Assembly: GCF_001187785.1 (NCBI RefSeq)
Contig: NZ_CP012154.1
Location: 1,854,501-1,918,500, forward strand
DNA: 64,000 nucleotides
Reading direction: 5' to 3'
DNA from: Wenzhouxiangella marina
Lineage (GTDB): Bacteria; Pseudomonadota; Gammaproteobacteria; Xanthomonadales; Wenzhouxiangellaceae
In this document: positions 39,350 through 48,451 of the stretch, piece after piece
How positions within the stretch are numbered: the first letter of the stretch is position 1
How the letters are laid out: each line of letters opens with the position of its first letter
The notes under the pieces: generated by a model
Seen by the model: the letters and a program-made list of their open reading frames with translations, nothing else
Told to the model about the DNA's origin: nothing
Database searches by the model: none
Translations under genes and position numbers: made by a program

Positions 39350-41352
39350 CAGGAAGACTCCTCATCGCTCTGGGTGCTGGGCTCACCAGCGCGGGATTCG
39401 AGATAGTGCAGGGGGCCACCACGGAACGGTGCGAAGCCGGTGCCGAAGATCATGCCCGCATCGAGGAGATCCGCATTCTCGACCACCTTGTCCGCCAGAC
39501 AGGACTGGCACTCGTCGAAGTAGGGCTTCATCAGCATCTCGGCCAGGGCCTTCAGGTCATGACCCTCGTGGGCGTCCTTGTCACGCTGCGGCTTGCCCTT
39601 GGACCAGCGGTAGAAGCCCTGGCCACTCTTCTTGCCCAGCTTGCCGGCCTTGACCATGTCCTCGAGGATCTTGCGATCCTCACCGGCCTCGTCACCCATC
39701 AGCGTATCGATCACACCGAGCCCGACGTCCAGGCCGACGGTGTCGGCCAGCTCGACCGGCCCCATCGGCATACCGAATTCCTCGGCGGCCTTGTCCAGCG
39801 CCTCCTTGGGCACGCCTTCGCGATGCAGCTTCATGGCGTTGCGCATGTAGGGCGCGAGCACGCGATTGACCAGGAAACCCGGTGTCGAGGTAACGGGCAG
39901 GGCAAACTTGCCGATCTGCGTCGCGAAGCTCGATCCGTCATTGACCCGATCCGGATTGCTCTTGGCGTCATAGACGATCTCGACCAGGGGCATCTTGGCC
40001 ACGGGGTTGAAGAAGTGCAGGCCGATCAGACGGCTCGGGTCTTCGAACACGTCGGACAATTCGGCCAGTGGAATGGCCGAGGTGTTCGTGGCCACCAGGG
40101 TGTGCGGCTGGAGATCATCGAGCAGGTTCTTGAACAACTCCCGCTTGGCCTCGCGATTTTCGAAGATGGCTTCGATGATCACGTCGGCGCGCGCGACGCC
40201 CTTGCCTTCGACGTCCGCGATCAGGCGGCTCTTGGCCGCAGCCACCGCCGTCGGGGTCTTGAGCTTGCGCTTGAACAGGCTGGCTGCCCGCTTCAGTGCC
40301 GGCTCGATGTACTTCATCTCCCGGTCCTGGAGCGTCACTTCGAGGCCCCGGCTGGCGCACCAGGCCGCAATGTCACCCCCCATGACACCGGCGCCGATGA
40401 CGTGGACGCGACGAGCCTTGAAGCTGCTGCGCTTGCCCTGTTCCTTCAGCGACTCCATCAGGCGGAAGACCCGGCGCAGGTTGCGCGAGGTGTCGCCGGC
40501 CAGCAGGCGCGGCACCTTTTCCTCTTCGAGGCGGATCATGCCGGACTGGGACTGACCGCAATGCTCGAAGGCGTCGATCAGTTCGAAGGGCGCGGGATAG
40601 TGCGCCTGGCGGGCCTTGGCCGAGGTCTGCTTGCGCATCTGACCGGCCATGAACTTGCGAATCGGGCCCCAGGTCGTGGCGCGTGCTCCCAGGCCGGGCT
40701 TGCGGGCTTTCTTCTTCTTGAGCACGGCCTGGCGTGCCGACCAGCGCAGCGAACCGTGGCGATCGACGGTCTGATTGATCAGGTTCATGGCCCGCGCGGC
40801 ACGCGCCCGCAGCATGCGACCGGTGAGCATGATCTGCATGGCCTGCAGACCGCCAGCCGCCTGGATGGAGCGTCCCGAGCCGCCGAAACCGGGGTAGATG
40901 CCGAGGTTCACCTCCGGAAAGCCGATCCGCGTGTGGTCGGCGTCCAGAGCAATTCGCCAATCGAAACACAGCGCCAACTCGAGTCCGCCGCCGAGGCAGT
41001 AGCCCTCGAAGGCCACGACGGTGGGGAAGGGCAGATCCTCGATGCGCTGGAACAGACCGTGCACCTTCTTGATCTGTTCTTCCAGCTCGGAGACCTTGTC
41101 GGTCTGGTCGAACTCACGGACGTCGGCGCCGACGATAAAGCTCTTCGTCTTGCCGGACATCATGACCAGGCCGGTCGGCTGGCTGGCTTCGAGGTCGCCA
41201 ACGATGGTTTCCAGCTCCTCGAGCACGGCCGTACCGAGGGAATTCACCTTCTCGTCGGCGTGATCCAGGGTCAGCCAGGCGATGTGATCGATGTCGTGCT
41301 CGAGTCGCCAGTGCTTCCAGCGAGGCTCTGTGGATGCAGATGATGAGGCCAT
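39349..41352 (-). CDS. fadJ: Fatty acid oxidation complex alpha subunit FadJ
   Basis: Enoyl-CoA hydratase (N-terminal crotonase domain, about 1-300: FEGYCLGGGLELALCFDWRI oxyanion region and FPEVNLGIYPGFGGSGR, quoted in part) fused to 3-hydroxyacyl-CoA dehydrogenase (about 310-660: VIGAGVMGGDIAAWCA; HFFNPVAKMPLVEIV). At 667 residues it is slightly shorter than E. coli FadJ (714). It precedes fadI in the same operon. A minus-strand TACACT at 41390-41395 may be its -10. Confidence 0.95.
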   Translation of the reverse strand: MASSSASTEPRWKHWRLEHDIDHIAWLTLDHADEKVNSLGTAVLEELETIVGDLEASQPTGLVMMSGKTKSFIVGADVREFDQTDKVSELEEQIKKVHGLFQRIEDLPFPTVVAFEGYCLGGGLELALCFDWRIALDADHTRIGFPEVNLGIYPGFGGSGRSIQAAGGLQAMQIMLTGRMLRARAARAMNLINQTVDRHGSLRWSARQAVLKKKKARKPGLGARATTWGPIRKFMAGQMRKQTSAKARQAHYPAPFELIDAFEHCGQSQSGMIRLEEEKVPRLLAGDTSRNLRRVFRLMESLKEQGKRSSFKARRVHVIGAGVMGGDIAAWCASRGLEVTLQDREMKYIEPALKRAASLFKRKLKTPTAVAAAKSRLIADVEGKGVARADVIIEAIFENREAKRELFKNLLDDLQPHTLVATNTSAIPLAELSDVFEDPSRLIGLHFFNPVAKMPLVEIVYDAKSNPDRVNDGSSFATQIGKFALPVTSTPGFLVNRVLAPYMRNAMKLHREGVPKEALDKAAEEFGMPMGPVELADTVGLDVGLGVIDTLMGDEAGEDRKILEDMVKAGKLGKKSGQGFYRWSKGKPQRDKDAHEGHDLKALAEMLMKPYFDECQSCLADKVVENADLLDAGMIFGTGFAPFRGGPLHYLESRAGEPSTQSDEESS

Positions 41353-41422
41353 GTCAGGCGCGTCTCCATTCTGTTGCGTATGGTGCGGGAGTGTACCATC
41401 CGGCTCCCGAGTGGCGGCGTGA

Positions 41423-42019
41423 TCAGCGCGCCTTGAGCACCTCGATGCCGAACTCGGGCAGCAGCTCGGCCAGGGCGATCAACGGCAAACCGATCAACGC
41501 GGTCGGGTCATCGCTGTGAATCGACCGGGTCAACGCAATCCCGAGGCCCTCGCTCTTCATCGCGCCGGCGCAGTCCAACGGCCGCTCATGCGCCACGTAG
41601 TGCCGAATCCGCTCGGCATCGAGAGTTCGCATACGGACTCGAGTGGGGACATCGACCAGGCGCTCGAGCGAGTCGGATTTGAGGGCCAGCGCGCTGTGGA
41701 AGACCACTTCCCGCCCGGCGGTGAACCGCAATTGTTCGACGGCACGCTCGACGCTGCCTGGCTTGCCCAGCAGGCGGCCTTGGCAGACGGCGACCTGATC
41801 GGAGCCGATGACCACCGTGCCGGGGTGACGACGATGCACGGCCTGCGCTTTTTCCAGCGCAAGGCGCAGCGCCAGCGCCTCGGCCCCTTCGCCGTCCTTC
41901 GGTCGCTCATCGATGTCGGCTGGATGGACTTCGAAGGGCAATTCGAGGCGTTTGAGCATTTCGCAGCGGTAGCGCGAACCGGAGGCCAGGATCAGGGGTG
42001 GAGGAGGGCTGGAGACCAT
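41423..42019 (-). CDS. Maf-family nucleotide pyrophosphatase (YceF type)
   Basis: House-cleaning pyrophosphatase of the Maf family, which hydrolyses modified NTPs; YceF-type members prefer m7GTP. It shows LASGSRYRCEMLKRL at the N-terminus, VIGSDQVAV in the centre and the CAGAMKSEGLGI motif. It has 198 residues. Divergence from yceD is the usual position of the yceF subtype, which is why I favour YceF over YhdE, but substrate is inferred. Confidence 0.9.
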   Translation of the reverse strand: MVSSPPPPLILASGSRYRCEMLKRLELPFEVHPADIDERPKDGEGAEALALRLALEKAQAVHRRHPGTVVIGSDQVAVCQGRLLGKPGSVERAVEQLRFTAGREVVFHSALALKSDSLERLVDVPTRVRMRTLDAERIRHYVAHERPLDCAGAMKSEGLGIALTRSIHSDDPTALIGLPLIALAELLPEFGIEVLKAR

Positions 42020-42031
42020 GCGCAGAGCCTG

Positions 42032-42061
42032 TTGTTGTCATTGGAAAGCCAATGATATAAT
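42032..42061 (+). promoter_or_regulatory. yceD promoter with an inverted repeat in the spacer
   Basis: TTGTTG (-35, 42032-42037), an 18-base spacer and TATAAT (-10, 42056-42061) preceded by TGA make a strong extended -10 promoter 10 bases before the yceD ATG. A perfect inverted repeat TCATTGG-AAAG-CCAATGA (42038-42055) fills the spacer exactly, a classic repressor-site position. On the minus strand TATCAT at 42052-42057 can serve the Maf gene. Confidence 0.65.
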
Positions 42062-42070
42062 GGCGGGCTT

Positions 42071-42577
42071 ATGTCGCGAGACTATCCAGACTGGATTCAT
42101 CCGGAGAAGGCGGCCAGCGCCCGGCGCGATTTCAGCGGCCGCGTGCCGGTCGAGCGCCTGGAACGCCTGCGCGGCCTGGTCGTCGAAGGCGAACCTGGCT
42201 GGGTGGAGTTCAGCCTGCGCTTCTCTCACGACGAGCAGGGGCAGATCCGCATCGACGTCCACGTCGATGCCGAGGTACCCCTGCAGTGCCAGAGAACGCT
42301 GAAGACCTTTCAGCAAGCCCTGTCCAGCGACTCGGTCGTGGCAGTGGTGGGTAGCGAGGAAGAAGAAGCCGCGCTGCCCGAGGATTACGAGGCCAGGCTC
42401 TGCCCGGACGACCGACTCGAGGTGCTCGACCTGGTTGCCGAGGAAGTGTTGCTGGCACTGCCGCTGGTGCCGGTCGATCCGGCCTCCGAACCGATGGAGG
42501 CCCCGGCAGCCGAGGCGGAGACACATCGACCGTTCGAAGCGCTGGCCGCGCTGAAGAAACGGTCAAGGCAAAAATAG
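42071..42577 (+). CDS. yceD: YceD/DUF177 protein
   Basis: A 168-residue DUF177 protein, in bacteria and plastids linked to 23S rRNA accumulation. Family features are VDAEVPLQCQRTL and the acidic CPDDRLEVLDLVAEEVLLALPLVP stretch (quoted in part). It is encoded immediately upstream of rpmF as almost everywhere. The predicted transcription start lies about at 42068, so this gene, too, has a very short leader with no clear Shine-Dalgarno. Confidence 0.93.
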   Translation: MSRDYPDWIHPEKAASARRDFSGRVPVERLERLRGLVVEGEPGWVEFSLRFSHDEQGQIRIDVHVDAEVPLQCQRTLKTFQQALSSDSVVAVVGSEEEEAALPEDYEARLCPDDRLEVLDLVAEEVLLALPLVPVDPASEPMEAPAAEAETHRPFEALAALKKRSRQK

Positions 42578-42598
42578 ACTGGAAAACTGGAGAACAAC

Positions 42599-42808
42599 AT
42601 GGCCGTTCAGAAAAGTCGCAAGACCCCGTCCCGTCGCGGCATGCGTCGGTCACACGATGCCCTGTCCGCCCCGACCCTGTCGGAAGAATCGTCCACGGGT
42701 GAGACCCATCGCCGTCACCACGTGTCCGCGGAAGGATTCTATCGCGGCCGTCAGGTCGTCGAAGTCGCCCCCGAGTTCGACGAGGAAGCGGAAGACCTGC
42801 AGGACTGA
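42599..42808 (+). CDS. rpmF: 50S ribosomal protein L32
   Basis: A 69-residue basic protein starting [20 protein letters not shown], which is diagnostic of bL32. The zinc-binding Cys residues of some L32 forms are absent (C-minus type). It has an acidic C-terminal end, [16 protein letters not shown] lies 8 bases before the ATG. It sits between yceD and plsX in the fatty acid cluster. Confidence 0.97.
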   Translation: MAVQKSRKTPSRRGMRRSHDALSAPTLSEESSTGETHRRHHVSAEGFYRGRQVVEVAPEFDEEAEDLQD

Positions 42809-42848
42809 GCCCGACGGGCACCACGTCCTCTGAGCTGAAAGCCAGGCC

Positions 42849-43859
42849 TTGCAAGGAACCACGCCGATCCGGATCGCCGTCGACGCCATGGGCGGGGATG
42901 GCGCACCGGACGTGGTCATCGACGCAACCCGCCAGGTCCTGAGCGATCGGCACGATCTCGAGATCGTGCTGGTCGGTCCGGAAGACCGTTTGCTGCCGGC
43001 GCTCGCCGGAGGCGCCGGGGGCAAGCTCCCGGATCGCCTGACGATCCACCACGCAGAACACGTTCTCGCCGCCGATGTCAGTGCCGCGGCGGCGATTCGT
43101 CGTGGGCGGGGCAGCAGCCTCTGGCAGGCCATCGATCTGGCCGAGCAGGGGCGGGTCGATGCCGTGGTATCCGGTGGCAGCACCGGCGCACTGATGGCAC
43201 TTTCCAGGCAGAAGATCGGCATGCTGCCGGGCATCGAGCGTCCGGCGTTGATGGCCGCACTGCCTAGCCGCCAGCAACAGTTGGTCTGGATGCTCGACCT
43301 GGGCGCCAACATCAACGTCGACGCGCCGCGCTTGCTCGAGTTCGCGCAGCTCGGCGCGGTGGCCGTCAAGGTGATCGAGAATCGTGCGCCGAGGATCGGA
43401 CTGCTGAACATCGGTAGCGAACCCGGCAAGGGCCCGGATGTCATCCGCGAGGCCGCTCGTCTCATCGAGGCCCAGGAGACCCTGGACTACGCGGGTTTCG
43501 TCGAGGCCGATCAGGTCTTTGCCGGCGCCGTGGATCTCGTCGTCTGCGATGGTTTCTCCGGCAACATCCTGCTCAAGGGTGCCGAGGGCGCCATTCGCCT
43601 GCTGTTCGAGCGGATGCGCGAGGAGTTCCAGGGCACCCTCGGCGGCATGGTGGCGCGACGCGGAATGAAACGACTGCATGACAGACTCGATCCAGCCCGT
43701 CATAATGGCGCTCCGATGCTGGGCGTGCGCAAGACCGTGATCAAGAGCCACGGCAGCGCGTGCAGCCGAGGTTTCGCAAGAGCGATCTCGCTGGCGGCAC
43801 TGGAAGTCGAACGCGACCTGATCAATCGGCTCGATGAGCAACTCTGGGCCAGCTACTAG
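42849..43859 (+). CDS. plsX: Phosphate acyltransferase PlsX
   Basis: Makes acyl-phosphate from acyl-ACP for phosphatidic acid synthesis. It shows IAVDAMGGDGAPDVV at the start, VDAVVSGGSTGALMA, and KSHGSACSRGF near the end. It has 336 residues. I use TTG at 42849, because the conserved strand starts eight residues later and no ATG or GTG precedes it in frame. The ribosome-binding site is weak. Confidence 0.95.
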   Translation: MQGTTPIRIAVDAMGGDGAPDVVIDATRQVLSDRHDLEIVLVGPEDRLLPALAGGAGGKLPDRLTIHHAEHVLAADVSAAAAIRRGRGSSLWQAIDLAEQGRVDAVVSGGSTGALMALSRQKIGMLPGIERPALMAALPSRQQQLVWMLDLGANINVDAPRLLEFAQLGAVAVKVIENRAPRIGLLNIGSEPGKGPDVIREAARLIEAQETLDYAGFVEADQVFAGAVDLVVCDGFSGNILLKGAEGAIRLLFERMREEFQGTLGGMVARRGMKRLHDRLDPARHNGAPMLGVRKTVIKSHGSACSRGFARAISLAALEVERDLINRLDEQLWASY

Positions 43860-43955
43860 GCTCTGAAGTACGACAACATAACGAGACAAGAATCAGTCCA
43901 GAACGATGTGCCGACTGGGTAGTCGGCCACGCCATGGGCATGGGGACCCGAATCG

Positions 43956-44921
43956 ATGTATGCGCGAATCGCAGGAACCGGCAGCCATCTGCCCGAGCGA
44001 GTAATGACCAACAAGGATCTCGAGTCGCTGGTCGACACCAGCGATCAGTGGATCCGGGAGCGAACCGGCATCGCAGAGCGCCGCATCGCCGCCGAGGGTG
44101 AGACCACCTGTGATCTGGCCGAGCAGGCCGCTCGCAAGGCGCTCGACGCGGCCGGACTGACCGGCGCCGACATCGACCTGTTGATCGTCGGCACGACCAC
44201 CCCCGACCTGGTCTTCCCTTCAACTGCCTGTCTGCTGCAGCACCGTCTCGGAGCGGCAGAATGTGCCGCCTTCGACGTCAATGCCGCCTGTTCCGGATTC
44301 ATCTACGCCATGTCCGTGGCCGACCAGTTCATTCGTGCCGGCTCGGCCAGCAAGGTCCTGGTCGTCGGAGCGGAAACCCTGACCCGCATGCTCGACTGGA
44401 ACGATCGGGGCACTTGCGTGCTGTTCGGGGACGGCGCCGGTGCGGCCGTGCTGGTGGCCGATTCCGAGCCCGGCATCCTGTCCACCCACATCCACGCCAA
44501 CGGCGGCTATGGCGACCTGCTCTGCACCGAGGTCGGCGTCTCGACCGGTTTCAAGGCCGAAGAGCGCGGTGGGGTGCGCGTGTCGATGCGCGGCAACGAA
44601 GTATTCAAGGTCGCCGTCAATACCCTGGGCCGCATCGTGGACGAGACCCTGGCCGCCAACCAGCTGGAGAAATCCGACCTGGACTGGCTGATTCCCCATC
44701 AGGCGAATCTCCGCATCATCAAGGCCACGGCAAAGAAACTGAACATGTCGATGGATCAGGTGATCGTGACCGTCGACAAGCATGGCAACACCTCTGCGGC
44801 TTCCGTGCCGCTGGCGCTGGACGAAGCCATCCGCAGCGGACGGGTCAAACGCGGAGAGAAGCTTCTGCTGGAGGCCTTCGGCGGCGGTTTCACCTGGGGT
44901 GCCGCGCTGGTCGTCTATTGA
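43956..44921 (+). CDS. fabH: 3-oxoacyl-ACP synthase III
   Basis: Condenses acetyl-CoA with malonyl-ACP to initiate fatty acid synthesis. The catalytic triad is seen: C112 in [10 protein letters not shown], His in PHQANLRI, Asn in HGNTSAASV; the C-terminal end is [12 protein letters not shown]. It has 321 residues. A 96-base gap follows plsX. Confidence 0.97.
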   Translation: MYARIAGTGSHLPERVMTNKDLESLVDTSDQWIRERTGIAERRIAAEGETTCDLAEQAARKALDAAGLTGADIDLLIVGTTTPDLVFPSTACLLQHRLGAAECAAFDVNAACSGFIYAMSVADQFIRAGSASKVLVVGAETLTRMLDWNDRGTCVLFGDGAGAAVLVADSEPGILSTHIHANGGYGDLLCTEVGVSTGFKAEERGGVRVSMRGNEVFKVAVNTLGRIVDETLAANQLEKSDLDWLIPHQANLRIIKATAKKLNMSMDQVIVTVDKHGNTSAASVPLALDEAIRSGRVKRGEKLLLEAFGGGFTWGAALVVY

Positions 44922-44983
44922 AGCCCCATCGGGGCTGACTACCGTCTTCCCGTTTTCTTTTCATCGCTGAAGGACCGACCGTC

Positions 44984-45931
44984 ATGAGCGATTTCGCATT
45001 CGTTTTTCCCGGGCAGGGTTCGCAGAGCGTCGGCATGCTGTCCGACCTGGCAGCCCGGCATCCCGAGGTCCAAGCGACCTTTGTCGAAGCCAGCGAGGCG
45101 CTGGGCGAGGATCTCTGGACCCTGAGCCAGAGTGGGCCGGCAGAACGCCTGAACCAGACGGCGATCACCCAACCGGTCATGCTGGCCGGAGGCATCGCCA
45201 CCTGGCGGGTCTGGCAGTCACTCGGCGGCCGGGCGCCTCGGCTTCTCGCCGGCCACAGCCTCGGCGAATACGCCGCCCTCGTCGCGGCAGGGTCCATGAA
45301 CTTCGGTGACGCCATCAAGGTGGTGGCCGAGCGCGGTCGCCTGATGCAGGCCGCCGTCCCCGAAGGTCAGGGCGCGATGGCCGCGATTCTGGGACTCGAC
45401 GACGAAGTGGTCGAAGCCCTTTGTCGCGAAGTCGCCGAAGGGCAGGTGGTGTCGGCCGCCAACTACAACAGCCCCGGGCAGCTGGTGATCGCCGGCGAGG
45501 CCACCGCCGTCGAGCGGGCCATGCACAGCGCCAAGGAAGCCGGCGCGCGGCGGGCGGTGATTCTGCCGGTCAGCGTGCCGTCGCACTGCGCGCTGATGAA
45601 ACCGGCGGCCGAACAGCTCGCCGCGACCCTGGCCGAGGTCGAGATCGGGCCACCTTCGATCCCCGTGCTGCATAACGTCGATGTCCAGTCGCGCATGGAA
45701 GGGGCATCGATTCGGGAAGCGCTCGTGGCTCAGATGCATTCGCCCGTACGCTGGACCGCGACGGTTCGGGCACTGGCCGAGGCAGGCATCGACCGGGTGG
45801 CGGAATGTGGCCCCGGCCGGGTCCTGGCCGGTCTCGGACGACGTATCGAACGCAGCCTGAACTGGGCCGCGCTGGAAGATCCCGAACAGATCACCAGCTG
45901 CGCCGCCGAGTGGGACCAGAGCGGCAACTGA
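44984..45931 (+). CDS. fabD: Malonyl-CoA:ACP transacylase
   Basis: Transfers malonyl from CoA to ACP. It shows FPGQGSQSVGM near the N-terminus, nucleophilic S92 in AGHSLGEYAAL, the catalytic His in VPSHCALM, and the GPGRVLAGL end motif. It has 315 residues. It lies between fabH and fabG in the standard order. Confidence 0.97.
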   Translation: MSDFAFVFPGQGSQSVGMLSDLAARHPEVQATFVEASEALGEDLWTLSQSGPAERLNQTAITQPVMLAGGIATWRVWQSLGGRAPRLLAGHSLGEYAALVAAGSMNFGDAIKVVAERGRLMQAAVPEGQGAMAAILGLDDEVVEALCREVAEGQVVSAANYNSPGQLVIAGEATAVERAMHSAKEAGARRAVILPVSVPSHCALMKPAAEQLAATLAEVEIGPPSIPVLHNVDVQSRMEGASIREALVAQMHSPVRWTATVRALAEAGIDRVAECGPGRVLAGLGRRIERSLNWAALEDPEQITSCAAEWDQSGN

Positions 45932-45955
45932 CCGTCAGCAAACGAGGAGGAGTCA

Positions 45956-46705
45956 ATGGAGTTCGAAAACGCACAACGCATCGACGGGCAGGTCGTCCTG
46001 GTCACCGGCGCGAGTCGTGGCATCGGCCAGGCGACCGCCGAATGGCTGAGCCGGATGGGTGGCCAGGTCTTCGGTACCGCAACCTCGCAGGCCGGGGCGG
46101 ATGCCATTTCCGAGCGCCTGGGCGAAGGTCGGGGCCTGGTGCTCGACGTGACCGATGGCGACGCGGTCCAGGCGACCATCGCCGCCGTCAACGAGCAGGC
46201 TGGCCCGATCACCGTTCTGGTCAACAACGCGGCCATCACCCGCGATCAACTGCTGATGCGCCTCAAGGACGAGGACTGGGAGGCCGTGCTGGACACCAAC
46301 CTGACCGGCGCCATGCGCATGACCCGCGCCTGCCTGCGCGGCATGCTGAAGGCGCGCGGCGGGCGCATCATCAACGTGTCGTCGGTGGTCGGTTATGCGG
46401 GCAATCCGGGGCAGGGCAACTATTGCGCCGCCAAGGCGGGCCTGGCCGGCTTCAGCCGCGCGATCGCCCACGAGGTCGGCTCGCGGGGCATCACCTGCAA
46501 CGTGGTGGCGCCCGGCTTCATCGACACCGACATGACTCGAGCGCTCGACGAGCAGCAGCGCGAGCGCCTAACGGGTACAATTCCGCTCGGGCGTCTGGGT
46601 GAGCCGGAGGACGTTGCCGCCTGCGTAGGATTCCTGGCCAGCCCGGCCAGTGCCTACGTCAGCGGGCAAACCCTGCATGTCAACGGCGGAATGTACATGA
46701 CCTGA
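45956..46705 (+). CDS. fabG: 3-oxoacyl-ACP reductase
   Basis: NADPH-dependent reduction of 3-oxoacyl-ACP. It is an SDR with TGASRGIG at residues 17-24, NNAAITRD, and Ser-Tyr-Lys in SSVVGYAGNPGQGNYCAAKAG (part). It has 249 residues, about five more than E. coli because of an N-terminal MEFENAQ extension. It starts after an AGGAGG site. A 6-bp hairpin (46700-46715) covers its stop codon. Confidence 0.96.
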   Translation: MEFENAQRIDGQVVLVTGASRGIGQATAEWLSRMGGQVFGTATSQAGADAISERLGEGRGLVLDVTDGDAVQATIAAVNEQAGPITVLVNNAAITRDQLLMRLKDEDWEAVLDTNLTGAMRMTRACLRGMLKARGGRIINVSSVVGYAGNPGQGNYCAAKAGLAGFSRAIAHEVGSRGITCNVVAPGFIDTDMTRALDEQQRERLTGTIPLGRLGEPEDVAACVGFLASPASAYVSGQTLHVNGGMYMT

Positions 46706-46731
46706 TGGTTCAGGTGTACTTCATAACTATC

Positions 46732-46748
46732 TGAAATCACGAATTTCA
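46732..46748. promoter_or_regulatory. Inverted repeat in an AT-rich segment before acpP
   Basis: TGAAAT (46732-46737), five bases and ATTTCA (46743-46748) form a perfect 6-bp inverted repeat within about 50 unusually AT-rich bases between fabG and the acpP promoter. It may be a regulator site or an UP-like upstream element. No known consensus is matched. Confidence 0.3.
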
Positions 46749-46795
46749 TAATAAAAACATGGTAGAACCCGATCCGCAGAAAGGGTCGGTTCAAC

Positions 46796-46824
46796 TGGTC
46801 ATCGACCGCGTTGTTCACTACAAT
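46796..46824 (+). promoter_or_regulatory. acpP promoter
   Basis: TGGTCA (46796-46801), 17 bases and TACAAT (46819-46824), 39 bases before the acpP ATG. A separate promoter for acpP inside the fab cluster is common, as ACP is needed in large excess over the enzymes. Confidence 0.55.
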
Positions 46825-46862
46825 GGCGCGGCTTTGGAAAACCCCCTTAGAGGACAAGCAAC

Positions 46863-47102
46863 ATGAGCAGCATTGAAGATCGCGTCAAGAAAATCGTCAT
46901 CGAGCAGCTGGGCGTCAAGGAAGAGGAAGTGACTCCGAGCGCGTCCTTCGTGGACGATCTGGGTGCCGATTCGCTGGACACCGTCGAACTGGTGATGGCC
47001 CTGGAAGAAGAGTTCGAGTGCGAGATTCCGGACGAAGAGGCCGAAAAGATCACCAGCGTTCAGCAGGCGATCGATTACATCAAGGCCAACGTCGACAAGT
47101 AA
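46863..47102 (+). CDS. acpP: Acyl carrier protein
   Basis: Small acidic carrier of fatty acyl intermediates. The phosphopantetheine attachment serine is S37 in [12 protein letters not shown]. It has 79 residues and begins [17 protein letters not shown]. It has its own promoter upstream and a hairpin between it and fabF. Confidence 0.99.
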   Translation: MSSIEDRVKKIVIEQLGVKEEEVTPSASFVDDLGADSLDTVELVMALEEEFECEIPDEEAEKITSVQQAIDYIKANVDK

Positions 47103-47136
47103 GTCGTATGTGGGAGCCCAAGACGACAATCCGGGT

Positions 47137-47158
47137 GACGATGGGCATGCTCATCGTC
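47137..47158 (+). terminator. Hairpin between acpP and fabF, possible attenuator
   Basis: GACGATG (47137-47143) and CATCGTC (47152-47158) pair, and the inner bases continue the stem with one G-T pair, in the 81-base acpP-fabF gap. With no T-run it is more likely a partial stop or an mRNA 3'-end stabiliser keeping acpP message above fabF. Confidence 0.35.
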
Positions 47159-47183
47159 GCCACAAACGCGGCGGGTGATCAGC

Positions 47184-48431
47184 ATGAAAGGTGACCGTCG
47201 AATCGTCGTCACCGGCCTTGGCATGGTGAGTCCCGTGGGCAACGACGTGCCCAGCGCCTGGGACGCCATCAAGGCCGGCCGAAGCGGGATCGGACCGCTG
47301 ACTGCCTTTGACTGCGAGCGCTTCCCGGCGAAGATCGCGGGGGAAATCCGCGATTTCGACCTGGACGCCTACCTGTCACCCAAGGAGGCACGCAAGTCCG
47401 ACCCCTTCATCCACTACGGGATGGCTGCGGCCATCCAGGCGATCGAGGACGCCGGTCTGGGCGAGCAGCCCGACGAGGCCGAGCGCTTCGGAGTCGCCAT
47501 CGGAGCGGGAATCGGTGGCATCCAGACCATCGAGCAGACCTACCAGACCTATCTCGATAGCGGTCCGAGGCGGATTTCTCCGTTCTTCGTGCCCGGCTGC
47601 ATCATCAACATGGTCGCCGGGAACATCTCCATCCGCTATGGTTTCAAGGGCCCGAACATCTCCATCGTGACGGCCTGCACCACGGCAACGCACAACATCG
47701 GCGAAGCCGCTCGCATGATTGCCTACGGCGACGCCGACGTCATGGTCGCCGGTGGTGCCGAGTACGGTACGACGCCGACCGCTTACGGCGGCTTCACCGC
47801 GGCACGTGCGCTGTCGACGCGAAACGACGATCCCGAAGCGGCCTCCCGGCCCTGGGATGTCGACCGGGATGGTTTCGTGCTCAGCAACGGCGCGGGCGTC
47901 GTCGTCCTCGAGGAATACGAGCACGCGCGCAAACGTGGTGCCAGGATCTACGCCGAAGTGATCGGTTACGGCCGCAGCGCCGACGCCTATCACATGACCT
48001 CGCCACCCGAGGGCGGGGAAGGGGCTGCGCGCTGCATGAAGAATGCCCTGAACGACGCCGGCCTCAATCCGGATGACGTCGACTACATCAACGCGCATGG
48101 CACGTCCACCCTGGTCGGTGACCGGGCGGAGTGCGAGGCCATTCGGGGATTGTTCGGTGCCGAGGTCGGCAAACTGATGATCAGTTCGACCAAGTCGATG
48201 ACCGGACATCTGCTGGGTGCGGCCGGCGGGGTGGAAGCGATCTTCACCATTCTGGCCCTCGATGAGGGCGTGGTGCCGCCGACGATCAACCTCGATCAGC
48301 CGGACCCGGCCTGCGAAGGCCTGGACCTCGTGCCCAAGGAGGCCCGTCAGGCTCCGATCGAGGTTGCCCTGTCCAATTCCTTCGGTTTCGGTGGCACGAA
48401 CGGCTCGCTGCTTCTGCGGCGCCTGGCCTGA
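47184..48431 (+). CDS. fabF: 3-oxoacyl-ACP synthase II
   Basis: Elongating ketosynthase. The nucleophile is C165 in IVTACTTATHNI, and the two His are in NAHGTSTLVGD and KSMTGHLLGAAG. The C-terminal part has SNSFGFGGTNGSL. From ATG 47184 it has 415 residues; an in-frame GTG three codons upstream is possible. It is followed after 20 bases by pabB. Confidence 0.97.
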   Translation: MKGDRRIVVTGLGMVSPVGNDVPSAWDAIKAGRSGIGPLTAFDCERFPAKIAGEIRDFDLDAYLSPKEARKSDPFIHYGMAAAIQAIEDAGLGEQPDEAERFGVAIGAGIGGIQTIEQTYQTYLDSGPRRISPFFVPGCIINMVAGNISIRYGFKGPNISIVTACTTATHNIGEAARMIAYGDADVMVAGGAEYGTTPTAYGGFTAARALSTRNDDPEAASRPWDVDRDGFVLSNGAGVVVLEEYEHARKRGARIYAEVIGYGRSADAYHMTSPPEGGEGAARCMKNALNDAGLNPDDVDYINAHGTSTLVGDRAECEAIRGLFGAEVGKLMISSTKSMTGHLLGAAGGVEAIFTILALDEGVVPPTINLDQPDPACEGLDLVPKEARQAPIEVALSNSFGFGGTNGSLLLRRLA

Positions 48432-48451
48432 CCCGCCAAGCCAGCGCCCTC

